Shown here in pieces: positions 35,801-47,943 of a stretch of DNA of 64,000 nt. Each line of letters starts with the position of its first letter. Position 1 is the first letter of the stretch. Position numbers and translations under genes: made by a program. Origin of the DNA: Allium sativum (taxonomy: Eukaryota > Streptophyta > Magnoliopsida > Asparagales > Amaryllidaceae); NCBI GenBank assembly GCA_030737875.1, contig CM060911.1:109286625-109350624 (forward strand), read 5' to 3'. Under the pieces are notes generated by a model. The model did not search any database, had not been told where the DNA came from, and saw only the letters and a list, made by a program, of their open reading frames with translations.

Positions 35801-37548
35801 GTCGAAAGAAGGCCATGTTGTATCAGATAGTGGCTACTTCATCTCTTATGGACCGTATAATAGCCAAACAAGATGATGATGTAATGCTTAAGCTCATGAA
35901 GGATAATATTCAGAATAGAGAAGGAGATCAACATAATGAATTTGGGGCTCATATTGATAAACATAGGGTTTTACGAATAAATAATCGTATTTGTGTACCG
36001 AATGTTGATGGCTTGAGGCAAGAAGTTCTTAAGGAGAATCATCGTTCCAGACTTTCTATCCATCCCGGTGTCACGAAGATGTATCAGAATATGAAGAAGT
36101 TGTATTGGTGGAGCGGCATGAAGCGGGATATTTCCACATACGTTAGTAACTGTGCCACTTGCCAACAGGTCAAGGCTGATCACCAGAAGATCGCTGGATT
36201 GCTGCAACCTCTTGAGATCCCTATTTGGAAGTGGGATCAGGTTTCTATGGATTTTATTGATGGTTTGCCTAGGACGAGGAGAGGTAACGAGAGTATTTGG
36301 GTAGTTGTCGATCGATTGACCAAATCCGCTCATTTTATTCCAGTCAAAGCTAGTCGCACAGCTTCGAGCTTAGCAGAGACTTATATGAAGGAGATTGTAA
36401 GGTTTCATGGTGTTCCATCTAGTATAGTTTGCGATCGTGATCCTATCTTTACTAGCAAATTTTGGAAAGCTTTTCAAGAAGCTCTGGGTACCCGTCTAAA
36501 TCTCAGCACTGCCTACCATCCTCAAACTGACGGTCAAACGGAACGTGTAAATCAGGTTCTAGAGGATCTTCTTCGTGCTTGTGTTCTTGATTATGGAGGA
36601 TCTTGGGAAGATCATCTCCATCTCGTCGAATTCACCTATAATAACAGCTATCAGGTATATCTTTTATTTAGATTTAGAATCAGTCGGGTTTAAATCAAAT
36701 TTTGATTCAATTGGATTCTGTTCTTTTAAATTCAGGCAAGCATCGAGATGTCTCCGTTTACCGCTCTTTACGGACGACCTTGTAAATCACCAGCTTGTTG
36801 GATTGAGTCGGGCGATCGCCTTGTTCTTGGACCTGATATGATATTAGAAGCAACCGAGAGAGTCGAGGAGATTAGAAGGAAGATGCGAATCGCTCAGGAT
36901 AGGCAAAAGAAATATGCGGACAGACGGAGAAAGGATCTTGAATTTGCTGTGGGGGATCAAGTTTTCCTTAAGATCTCACCTTTGAGGAATGTGATTCGCT
37001 TTGGTCGGAAAGGGAAGCTAGCTCCTAGATTCATTGGTCCTTTTCGTATCTTGGATAAAGTTGGTTCTTTGGCTTATAGATTGGAGTTGCCAGAGAAATT
37101 ATCGGGAGTGCACAATGTGTTTCACGTATCGCATCTTCGTAAGTACATTCATGATCCCTCTCTATTTGTTCAGCCCTCTACATTAGAGACGTTGGATGTG
37201 GAGCCGAATCTCACCATTGAGAGGAAGCCACTCTGTATTGTCGATAGTAGGACGAAACATCTAAGAAGAAAATCTGTCAACTTGGTCAAAGTACAGTGGA
37301 GTACGGACGATCGAGATTGTACCTGGGAGACTGAGGAAAGCATACGTGCTTCGAACCCAGAACTATTTGAATCAGGTATTCTTCTTTTCAAATCTATCAT
37401 TTTCCATCATCTTGTTAGCTATTTTCCAATTCCATTTCTTTTCGAGGACGAAAAGTTTCAAGTGGGGGAGAGTGTAACGGTTCGGCATTTTCTACGTTTT
37501 AAAATGGGACTAAATCAAAAATTTGTCACAAATGTTAGCAGTCGATAA
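32893..37548 (+). CDS. R2 gag-pol polyprotein, four exons, one frameshift
   Basis: The start at 32893 ([13 protein letters not shown]) is preferred over an in-frame ATG at 32842 because basic MxxRR starts are usual for chromovirus Gag. Exons are 32893-33221, 33303-35156, 35233-36654 and 36736-37548. Gag carries two intact zinc knuckles, [14 protein letters not shown] (about 33735) and [14 protein letters not shown] (about 33832). The protease motif [12 protein letters not shown] is near 34000. RT has FVDD at 34953-34964. RNase H starts at [14 protein letters not shown] (about 35464). The integrase zinc finger runs to [11 protein letters not shown] (about 36153), and its DDE core includes [20 protein letters not shown] and [17 protein letters not shown]-type SH3 region (about 37015) and a chromodomain-like [20 protein letters not shown] (about 37278) follow. 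A one-base loss near 34435-34437 shifts the frame between protease and RT. The frame runs 76 bp into the 3' LTR. It copies RNA to DNA and integrates it. Confidence 0.85.
33222..33302 (+). other. Intron 1 of R2 gag
   Basis: 81 bp, GTAAAG...TTTCCAG, phase 2, splitting an Arg codon in the conserved WQQF-R-DVF block. Stops inside it would end Gag after about 110 residues. Removing it joins two Gag halves exactly. R1 and R3 have no insert at the homologous place. Confidence 0.75.
35157..35232 (+). other. Intron 2 of R2 pol
   Basis: 76 bp, AAT|GTAAGTATTT...TATTTCAG|GAT, phase 0, with a perfect GTAAGT donor and pyrimidine-rich 3' end. It separates KIAAIN from [17 protein letters not shown], contiguous in related elements. 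Confidence 0.8.
36655..36735 (+). other. Intron 3 of R2 pol
   Basis: 81 bp, CAG|GTATAT...AAATTCAG|GCA, phase 0, splitting the integrase block [19 protein letters not shown]1 and R3 are uninterrupted there. Confidence 0.75.
37438..37472 (+). other. Pre-PPT hairpin and polypurine tract of R2
   Basis: CTTTTCG-AGGA-CGAAAAG at 37438-37455 is a perfect 7-bp stem. The next 17 bases end in AAGTGGGGGAGAG, the polypurine tract, directly before the LTR. Confidence 0.75.
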
Positions 37549-39873
37549 AAAAAAAAAAAAAAAAAATTGAATGAATGCCAACGTTGGCATGTTACCTGAA
37601 GTGAAAAGAATGGGTTTGGTAGTTGGTTACATGGTTTGCGTGAGACCAATTCAGTTATATTTTTTTTTCTCTTTACTTTGTCTGGTGCGTTGTGTATACG
37701 AAAGGGGACGGTACAGTAAATGTACCTAAGCATGTATGCAACCGTCGGGAACGTGTACAAAATGAAACAATGATTTTTGCATGTCACGCATGTGCGTTTA
37801 CAAAAAAAAAAGAATTTATTTTATTTTAATTTTTATTTTATTTTTACTTTATTTTTGAAATCAAACGCTACTCGGTTTATACGTGTCTTGACCGTAATTT
37901 CTTTGTCCAGTTCGGTGAAGTTTCGGTGCCGTTCTTTTTCAGCGTCTTATCGGTTGTTGTCTCTGTTTCTGCGCCATTGAAGGTGAGTTGTTCAACTCAC
38001 ACCTGACTAATATTTTCATGGAAGTGAAATAACTGTATTTGAAATGTTAGTGAAATGTTAGCACTCTATATGCAATTATGACACACCGACACACACATGA
38101 CTTGAAATGATATTTTGTTAACTAGATGATTGATATCGTTCTGTGCTTATTTGATTGCTGAAATTCATACTGCAAGTTCCCTGTAGCTTAGAAAATCATG
38201 TGGGTTGAAATGATATATACCTGAATCACTGTATAGAGTTAGGGACAAAACTGAATCGATTTGGGATGCGGGTTGAAATGATACACACCCGGGATTCGTA
38301 GATGATGGATTGAAATGATATATATCCGGACTACTTGACCTAGGTAGAAAATATTATACGGACACCGTTGGTTTATTTTTAAAATGATTTCTAAAGATTA
38401 TAAAATGTTTTAACTGATAAATTATTTTGGCTTTAAGATTTTATACTTTGAGTAAATTTAAAAAAAAAAGTTAAAATTATATGTATGTATTTTAAGAAGT
38501 TGTCTAATACCAGTTTTATTCAAATCTAGATTTGCCTTAAGGAAATATTTCAAAGGATTTTTGGTAAAATAAAGGAATAAGATTTTAGTATTTAACAAAT
38601 ATATTATCTAATAGATTTTAACTTAGTGTACATATGATTCTAAAATTATTTTAAATTTGAAATCTTGTATAAATGATTTTATAATGCGATTTATAAAATA
38701 TTGATCACGGTGTGAAAAGTGTAAACGATTGGTTGTTAAAGAGACCGGGATCGGCTATTGTCATACTCTCTGTCAATACCGAAAACCACTTTAACAACTG
38801 TGTACGCGGTGGAGTTCCAGAATGAAGTTGGACGATTTAGAGGCGATTACTGGACTGAAGTAAGAGAACGATAATGGATAGCCTTGACTTTCGAGTCATA
38901 ATTAAAATGACTAAAACAGGAGCTACACCGAGACCAATGGGGTCATACCCCTTATCGAACATGCTTCTTCGAACCCATTCTATTACTTTTGTGATCGATT
39001 TGGTGCGCACCTTTGACTCGAAGTGTGTTCGAGGTGGGCGGTAGTTGCGGCTATGCGTCACCACCAGTCCGGTTCTGTAAATGGTAGATTCCTACCCTGG
39101 GTATTGCCTCGCGTGCCTTGTCATATTTATCCTGATCGCGCCCACTACGAGTTTGTTTTGTACCGTACCTATGGAGTGCTCCCTGAGTATCCCGCCGGTT
39201 TGGAGGGGCTTACAGTACTGTATAGACTACGGGAATATATATAAACGGTGTAAGGGTAATATGGTAATCCCGCTTACACTATTTTGATACTTTACTTTAC
39301 TGATAGACATTATCGTACATATCGTATTCTATTATGTAGTAAATAGTTTAACGGATCCTTAAAGGATAGTGATCCCAACATCCTTTAAGTTACTTTGCAT
39401 TTCAGTTGACATTTCACTTGAGTTTGTTTACTTACATGAGAATGTTAGTCCTGACTCGAGTGTATTTGTTTTTACTTTACTCTCGGGTCAGCCTGAGTGT
39501 TGCAGCTTTAGGCATTCTTCTTGGAGCTGAAGCCGTTGGAGTTCGCTGGATATTTATCTATTCAGCTTCCTGTTATTCAGTTATTTCCGTTCAGACTCAT
39601 GTTATTTGTTTTGTTAGCAACTTCGCTATTTTGGACCTCTCTTATGTATTTGTTATGAGACTTTGTTTGTTTCTAATAGCTTCATGAACTACTATGTTGT
39701 TATTTCCGCTGCAAATGTTGTAATACTCTGTGATCTGTGATTCTGTGATTGATTTATTTGCTGTATAAGCTAAGTATTGCCAATTTATATAACAATTTAC
39801 TATTTTGAGCAATTCAAGTCAGACATGTGTGGATTATTGTCGATTTGAATCGTTAAAATGGTAGGTCGTTACA
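37473..39873 (+). repeat. 3' LTR of R2
   Basis: 2401 bp, nearly identical to 30294-32691. Confidence 0.9.
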
Positions 39874-42800
39874 AAGAAACAATGGCGGCCAAAATCCACC
39901 GGTGTCTGAATTAAACTAGATCCCTTATCTTCTACTATCAACTAAGGCAAATCAATTGGAGATTCAAGATCCAATCTCTTCTAGTTCTATCTTCTAATCC
40001 AAACTTAGTGAGTATAGTTACTTTTAGAATTAAATATTTAAAAGTAAACTTGATAGGATTATAGTTTGGATTTGTTCATATATTATATTGGATCCATTGT
40101 AAATTATGAACATACAACATTTTGGGTTGATTATAACTTGGATATGAATTTCTATGATGTAGATCTTAATCCCTATTTGTGTTAGATCTACTTTTATCTA
40201 TAGATCTAAATTATGTGGACATTCTATAATGTAGATCTTAATCCCTATTTGTGTTAGAACTACTTTTATCTGTAAATCTAAATTATGTGGACATTCTATG
40301 ATGTAGATTGTATCCCTATTTGTATTAGATCTACTTTTATCTATTAGATCTGAATTATGTAGACATTCTGTGACGTAGATCTTAATCCTTTTTTGTTAGA
40401 TCTACTTTTACCTATTAGATCTGTATTATGTGGGCACCTAAATCATTAATCAGATCTAGTTTATTATTTGGATCCCCTTGTGCTTCTCATATTAGATCTG
40501 AACTTGTAGGACATCTAAATTAAAATTTAGATCTTGTCTTGTTCATTTTATTACCTTTGCTATGTTACAACTAGTTAACTGCCACAAGTTCATTAGATCT
40601 ATGTTTATATGTTCACCATGTTTGTATATGTTTATCTAGTTATGTTAAAACATTCACCTTTTTCATATTTCCATTACCTTCCCTTTTTATCGTTTATGAT
40701 TAGGATGTTATATTACCTATACATGCCGCAAATTATGAACACGCTAGTTAGAGAACGGGGAGGTAAAAAGGCTAATATTGGCATAATTTGAATGTGAACA
40801 CGAGTTGGACGTATAATTCAATAATTGGGTAATCGGGCATAAATACCTAATAACGCACAGGTATAATTAATTGGACATATAATTCAAAAGGGGGAAAGTG
40901 AGGATATAATTACCTATAAAGACATAGGTAAGAATTTGATAAAAATGGAATGTTTAATCATTACAATTAGAAATTGTAATTACACTTATGACATGAGGTT
41001 AGGTTGCATTTGTAGTGGAAGTATGCCTGGAACCGACCAGCATATGCAGCAACCACTAATGTTGAACCTAATGTGAGAGGTCTAAGTGTACGAATACGAA
41101 TTGGGTTAAGACACGAGATTAGGCCCAACTTATGGAATAAGACTACCCGGACCCAACCAGCATATCCAGCATCCACAAGTTGTAGGCCTAATGTGGGAGG
41201 TCTTGCTCATTATAAACCATAATTGGACATGGCAATGAATTGGACTACTTAACCTAATTTAATCCATAGGGATTGTATGATTTTGAACTAAAGTTAGGGT
41301 TAAGTAAAAATTGATTGGACAATGGGCAGGTTAAGTAAATTTGAGGGGGTGGGTAATATTTACATATAGGTCCACAAACTTAACCCAATAAGGTTATGTA
41401 ATTAAAGACACCTAGTGGTATACATAACCGGTGGAAAATATAAAAGTTATGTAATTAAAGACACCTTTTAGGGTAAGCATAACTAATGGAAATGAATAGG
41501 GCTATGTAATTAAAGACACCAGTGGTATACATAGTCAGTGAAAACCTAGTGGGGGATACAAGACAAAGGGGAGAGCTTGTATCATATTATGTGGGACCCA
41601 TTTCAGTCAGTAACCCGGAGTAGGTCCCAAACAAAGTACTCCATACTAGGCAGAGAAGGGGCACGCTTACTGACTGATTGTAAGAGATCCAAACGTGGAG
41701 GAGGGTGTAGGCGGCGCAAACCGACCGGGTCATGTGCGTGCATGAGCCGGCAGAGGGGGATAAGACGACCGTGACACCTATAGATATGGGGTTGTGCATA
41801 TCAGTGAGCGGTTGCCACTTTAGGACGTGATACATCCTACTGTGGGGTCGGCACAGAGTATCTACGGAGTAGGGAGCCGATCGATTAGGGTAGTGGTTAG
41901 GGTACATTTGGGGGTACACCTAAGTTTACCACCTTATAGTGGAAGGGATCATCTCATTCTGGTTATACTAGTAATAGTGCAGAGTAATCATTAGAAGCAC
42001 ATATACCTTATCCTGTCTACCTTGTCACACCTGCCATTTATGTAGTGATCTCTCTTATCCAATTTATATACCTGTCATGCTACTTTTATTTATTTACTTG
42101 CTAAAAGTCACTAGACTCTCCAGACTTTATGTCTGACCCTTTTTGTTTCTCCTTCTTTCTTCCATCCCTCCCCTTCCCTCCAGATTCTCAGGGAAGAAAC
42201 ACTAGGGCTTGACCGTGATTCTGCTTACTTTTGCTAGAGCTGCTGATATGTATGGCTCAAGCTCCTATCCTTGTAGTTATGGTTATATTTTGTTCTTGGG
42301 GAATTTTACTTCTTTTATGTACTTTGATATTTTTGAAGGACAAGACAGTAACTTTTATGTTGTAATGGGATTTTATGTTTCAGACATGTGATGTTTCTGG
42401 ACCATGGTATCTTATGATAAATATAGTTTTTATTCCGCTGTTATTCTATAAATTTGTCTTGTAATATTCTGTATCTGTTTACCTATAATGCTTCACAAAA
42501 CTTAATGCATTCCCTTTGTGAGTGACATTAACGGACGTAGGGTGTCACAGAAGAATTGGTGTTTTTATTAAAAGGCGTTCAGAATTACGTGAAAAGCAAG
42601 GTAACGTCCCAGATCCAATCTATTCTTATTCTTCCTATTTTGTTTCCCTTCTCTCTTAATGAAAATATTCGATCCACGTTATTAGGTTTCAAATCAAATT
42701 AAAGGGGAAAGGAAAACAATGGATGATAGAACGAATCAGATCCAAAATTTGGGAAAGCATGAAAGGTGAATGGCTTTAAACTATAGCCTTTAGATAATGC

Positions 42801-43387
42801 TATGACTATCTTTTAGCATTCCCTTTTTAATAAATTGTGAAATTGCCAGTTTAAATTATAAATTGCTGTTATAACAAGTTGAGACGTTAATATGAATAGA
42901 TCAGGGAATTCATGTGTTGAATCTATTAAATTAGGGGAATGATTAGCATGATATAACGTCAAATTGTTAATATGAATAATTCATATATTGAATCAGTTGA
43001 AATTTTGGAATGTTTACATGTTATAATATTAATTTGAACATGTGTGAAAAATTCATATATTGGATTTGTTGGAGTGCTAAATAGTTTACATGTAAATTTG
43101 TCCCGATTACATACAGGGAATAATTGGAGTAAGTATATGACTATGGGGAGAATCAAATAAATATGGGTTTGGGGTATCGACCAAATTATGTTTAAAGATC
43201 TTAAATTGGATCATAAGTACAGAAAATGATTTGGGTGCAAATGGGATCATATGTAAAATATGAATTGGCATAATTCGAATAATATGAATTTAGACATATA
43301 ATCCATCATGAATATAATTGGGTAAATGGGCATTAACACCTATAAAGGCATAGGTTTAAATAATTGATTAATAATGAATGCCTAGAA

Positions 43388-43630
43388 TTACAATTAGAAA
43401 TTGTAATTGCACTTATGACATGAGGTTAGGTTGCATTAGTGGTGGAAGTCTGTCAGGACCCGACCGGCATATCCGGCAGCCACTAATGTTGAACCTAATA
43501 TGAGAGGTCTACGTGCGCAAATACAAGAAGAGCTATGACATGAGGTTAGGCCCAAATTGTGGAAGAAGTTTGCCCGGACCCGACCGACATATCCAGCATC
43601 CACAAGTTGTAGGCCTAATGTGGGAGGTCT
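43388..43630 (+). repeat. Paired hairpins in the solo LTR
   Basis: AATTACAATT and AATTGTAATT flank three bases (about 43387-43409). Next come CATTAGTGG (43434-43442) with CCACTAATG (43480-43488), extended by TTAGGTT/AACCTAA, and a second unit around 43550-43612 with TTAGGCC/GGCCTAA and TGTGGA/TCCACA pairing. Confidence 0.65.
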
Positions 43631-45403
43631 AGCTTATTATAAACCATAAATGGACATGGTAGTGAATTGGACTACTTAACCTAATCTAATCCATAGGGAT
43701 TGTATGGATATGAACTAAAGTTTGGGTTAAGTAAAAAATGGTTGGACAGTGGGTGGGTTAGGAAAATCTAAGGAGGTGGGTAATATTTACATATAGGCCT
43801 GCAAACTTAGACCGATAAGGTTATGTAATTAAAGACACCTAGTGGTATATATAACCGGTAGAAATAATAAAGTTATGTAATTAACGCACCTATTAGGGTA
43901 AGCATAACTTGTAGAAATGATAATCACCTATTATAAATAAATAACATTAATGAAAATGTTGTATAATAGGTAGACTTGTCCTAAGGATAAGTGAAGATTA
44001 TAACTTAGGTTATAATAAACTAATAAGGAAATGAGATAGCTGGCAAAATGAGATAAGGGACACTTAATTGTAAATTAAGTAATCAGTAAATAGGGAAAAC
44101 CAGAAACCAGTTGAGAAAAGGAGAAAAATATATGAAATATAGGAAGTTGTACTTAATTATAAATTAAGTAATCTGTAAGCTTGGAAGTTTGAACCGCGTT
44201 GATAAGTATGTTTAGGCTTATCCTAGGGACAAGAGGAAATTATAGCATAGGTTATAATAAACGGGTAGAGAAACTTATTAATGGACCTTAGTTAATGGAA
44301 CTAAGTTAATAAGTAAACAATGATAAGTTGTATTATCAATGTAAAATGGAATTACGATTAAATGGTAAAGAATGAGGTAAACTTATGGAATGAAATAAGT
44401 TATATTTAATCATAAATGGCGAATGACGTGTTAATTAGAAAACATGTGAATTGGATATACTTAATTACATATTAAGTAAAACTTGTTATTTTAATGATGA
44501 AATCAACAAGAATATAAAAAGAGATTGTGGATTACAGACCTTGGGCCACAATCTAAAGAATAACATGTTGTGGGCTTATTAATAAACTTAAATAGATTAA
44601 GTTGTATGACTGAAATTAATAAGCAAGAGAACTTGGTAATTTGAATAAGAATTAAATATAAATTGGAATAACCAAGTTAACTGGAAACCTGATGAGTTGA
44701 GACAAACGCGTAAAAGAATGTTTAGACATAGGGTCTAACAATATGCTAAAGTAAGGCGCATAGACCAGTCCATACGATTGAGGGTGAATAACCCAACGGG
44801 GTAGATCATCAAGGTGTTATAAGGCACGAGGGGAGCGCACATTCATCTAGTTGTTCTGATGGCTCCAAGGGATTGAAAGGGGAAGCACGAGGCTTCCTGA
44901 GGTACGTGAGGTGCTCCTAGTAGTCCTCTATATGACGGCAGATGTTTTAGGCTGTGCCCGCAGAAGTTGGGTCTGCGCGTAACTACTAAGTGCGTGAGCC
45001 TTTACTGCAGATGTAGCTATACAGTCAAAATGTTGTGACGAGGTGACGCCAGGGTGGTTCGACAGTTGCCTCACAAGGAGGCAGAGGGTCACGACCAACA
45101 AGGATAGTAAATCATCGAACACCCGTCATCGGCAGCCAGTGGGATGTGGAAAGACTTGAGCTAAACCAAAGATACCATTCCACCCTTCACTATCGGGCTA
45201 AGGGATTGAGGGGAGGTGCCACATGGATGTTTAGATTGTTTGCGTAGGGGCAGTCGCTTAGCTCTGGTAGTTTTTACTAGTTGAGGGAGGGGCCGAGGTG
45301 GGGCCATAGCCACCACGAAAACAGACCCTAGGTGTATATGTATATAGAGGCTCTTTAAAGACGGACTTGTACAGATATGGAAAAGCTCCCAACCGAGTCC
45401 CGT

Positions 45404-47768
45404 TGTGATGGCCCGCCCAGCACCAGCCGACATTTCCCTGAAATGTTCTGTGCCAATGCCCGACTAGCACAGGATGGTCGCCAAAGAAAGGAAAAGTAAG
45501 GAATTTGAACTAACAAGGAACCTGTAGAATGTCTCACAGTGCATGGGATAAAATATAATAATAACATAACTTTGACATAAAACAGGCGAGACAGTGCATA
45601 AGCTGAAAACTAAACCATCATAGCAGCGGAAAATCCAAAATACAGCTTATGTTCCACATCATCATTATTACAACTTTTAAAACTATCTCTAAAGCAAAAT
45701 AAGAAAGGTACACTACTAATGCCCAAAGTAGTGACCAGCAGCGACACAGGGAGAATATATAGATAATAGTACGTGTAAGCCTCCTGCTCATCTCCAGACA
45801 GCTACTCGTGCACAACCAGCTAACCTGTCTCTAGTCTGCCCGTTTAAGAGCACTTAGAGTAATAAGAAGAGACATAAAACTCTGGGTCAGACAAAAGTCT
45901 GGTATGAGCGATAAGCAACAAAATAGAACAATAACAGGTATAATCCGATCATACCTGAACCTGGACCTGCAACCAAAGAGTTAGCACAACAAGATGTACA
46001 GTACTCTAAGGTAACACTAACACAAAGTGTGAATGGGGGTGGGGTCATAGTGGTACATAGTAATCATCCTCACATCTCTCACTCAGTGCGTATAGCATAC
46101 GATTTCTACCACTTTGATCACCCAATTCTTTGCTACGATCACTCTGGCCCATGGAGTCACAACGGCCCCACTGCACTGATCCATAGCCACTAATCCGTCT
46201 CTCAGTGGTGAGTCAAAGCTATAGGTATCGATAACCCCTTAGCACACGTCCCGCAGCTAAGTCCAATAATGAAGTCAACTCGTTGGTTCCAGTCTGGATC
46301 CTGAGTTCTGAATTCTGATTTGAACTACCTTTGCATCTCGGGTTTTGTCATTATCCCGTTCGCACCTCAGTTTCCATTCGTGTCCATACTTCAGCTCAGA
46401 TATGCTCGCTTCGTGACTCCTTCATTCATGGCGCTACGATTCGTGACTCGTGGGCGGCTCGTGATGGGCATCTGGGTCGTGGTCCTCCTCCAAGCATGGA
46501 TCGTGGTCCAAGCACGGATCGTGGTCCTTCTCCAAGCATGGATCGTGGTCTTCGTTCGTCGCCATTGGCTCGTGAAGGGGTGGTACGAATCGTGATGGTC
46601 CTTCACTATCGGAGATCGGTTCGCCATATGTGTTCACGAACGGAGTCAGGTCGCCATGTTGCTTCACGAACGGGGTCGAGTCGCTATAGTGCTTCACGAA
46701 TGGGTCAGTTCGGTTAGGGGTGATCCGATCCGGTCAAGCTCCTGCATATTTTTCCTGCAACTTCCAGCGATTGTTTTTACCCTAAACGACGGCGTTTTCG
46801 ACTATTCTAAACAATTACAAAACATTCCAAACAGTCATAGCAGCATGTATAGTCATCCACAAACACCAAAAAAAAAAAAATCATGATAATATAGATCAAA
46901 CATACACAAGAACCCATGTTTTCCCCTAATCATGTTTAAGCATAACTAATGATAGGGTTAGCAAAACTTAACCAAACTAACCCAAATTTCTAACAGAGGC
47001 CGAAAATAATATTTTAGAATTTTACAAATTTTTTTCCAGATTTTTCGGAGCCATAATTTTGCTAATTATCACTAATCACCATTTATTGGCCGTAATTAGT
47101 GAAAAACAATGCAAATCACTCACCTTTGCCACAAATAAATTATAAATCTGAACTTTGCTACTGTTTTGGGTCGAATTCTAATGCAACACAGCAGCTCCAA
47201 CTCTGATTTGGTGTTATTTCCCCTTGATTTGACGTAGCTTGGCTTAATCTTCAATTAGAAAGCGATTAAGAGCGATTTGGGATGAAATTAGAAGGCGGAG
47301 GCCATGGCTAGGGTTAGAGGAATGTTTTAGGCAGCTGAAAAATGAAATAAAATTGGTTTCCTAACTGTTCTCAGCCTCCCCATAACTTAATCCCGAAATG
47401 GGTTATGGACCCTCTTGTTAATCACCCTAATTAGGCCCAGTTAAGTTGTTTTTCACCTTCTAAACCTTGTTTCAGCCATATCTCCCAAACGGTGAGTCCG
47501 TTTGGCTAATGTGACCACTCTGTGGAAAGCTAAACCATCATTCGGATCTAATGGAAGTGGTTTCAGGTCCAAACTCCTTACCAATCAAAAGTTATGGCTG
47601 AAACAAGATCAGCTAGGGGCAAAACGGTTATATTAAAATCGGCAAAAATCATGAACAAGGGAAATGACCCCACTAGTGGTCTCCCAAAGTTACATGACCA
47701 TATGACTTTGTATGGGAAAGAAATAAATATTATACGATGCTTTGATGCGTAGAATGCGGGTCGTTACA
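45404..47768 (-). repeat. 3' LTR of R3
   Basis: 2365 bp. On the minus strand TGTAACGACCCGC to GGGCCATCACA. Confidence 0.85.
46480..46560. repeat. 24-bp tandem repeat in the R3 3' LTR
   Basis: Units like CTCCAAGCATGGATCGTGGT, about three copies. The other LTR has four or more at 53110-53215. Open frames rich in Asp-Arg-Gly-Pro-Ser over this array are artefacts of the repeat. Confidence 0.7.
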
Positions 47769-47812
47769 TTCTCCCCCCCCCCCCCCCCTTAAGAAATTAC
47801 GCCCTCGAAATT
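47769..47812 (-). other. Polypurine tract and pre-PPT hairpin of R3
   Basis: On the minus strand a run of 16 G (plus-strand C at 47773-47788) ends in AGAA before the LTR. Upstream, AATTTCG-AGGG-CGTAATT can pair with one T-T mismatch. Confidence 0.6.
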
Positions 47813-47943
47813 CCTTAACCAAAACATACAAAGGTTCCCGCATGCCTATCAATTATTTGCAATCGATCAAACATACATAACAAACACAAGCCTACCCTAG
47901 CATGCGGTTTACTAACGAGGAAGAAACTATCACTATTAAAAAC

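Larger units (their letters stand above)
30294..39873 (+). mobile_element. R2: young chromovirus with intron-split gag-pol
   Basis: 9580 bp, TG at 30294 to CA at 39873, flanked by AAGAA at 30289-30293 and 39874-39878. The uninterrupted R1 5' LTR (about 22126) shows the empty site, confirming the borders. LTRs are 2398 and 2401 bp and differ by about six substitutions plus homopolymer lengths, roughly 0.25 per cent. Using 1.3e-8 per site per year (a grass rate, and an assumption here) this is near 0.1 million years. All domains of a chromovirus are present, but three GT-AG introns and one frameshift interrupt the frame. Confidence 0.9.
21727..42549 (+). mobile_element. R1: old chromovirus, complete but decayed, split by R2
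   Basis: TG at 21727 and CA at 42549, flanked by the target duplication GAAGA (21722-21726 and 42550-42554). Without R2 and its AAGAA duplicate it is about 11.2 kb: 5' LTR of 3059 bp, primer binding site for initiator tRNA-Met, gag-pol remnant, polypurine tract and 3' LTR of about 3072 bp. The chromodomain-like C-terminus marks it as a chromovirus, probably of the Tekay/Del group given the long LTRs. The LTRs differ by several per cent by eye, so it is much older than R2. Confidence 0.85.
29893..42549 (+). repeat. 3' LTR of R1, interrupted by R2
   Basis: Pieces 29893-30293 and 39879-42549, about 3.07 kb. It starts TGTAACACC and ends GGTGTCACA. Several per cent diverged from the 5' LTR. Confidence 0.85.

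Noticed and set aside
46331..46717. ORF with repeats of Asp-Arg-Gly-Pro-Ser, and its relative at 53128-53454
   Set aside because: It lies in the R3 LTR and comes from a 24-bp tandem repeat open in several frames. The array length differs between the two LTRs.
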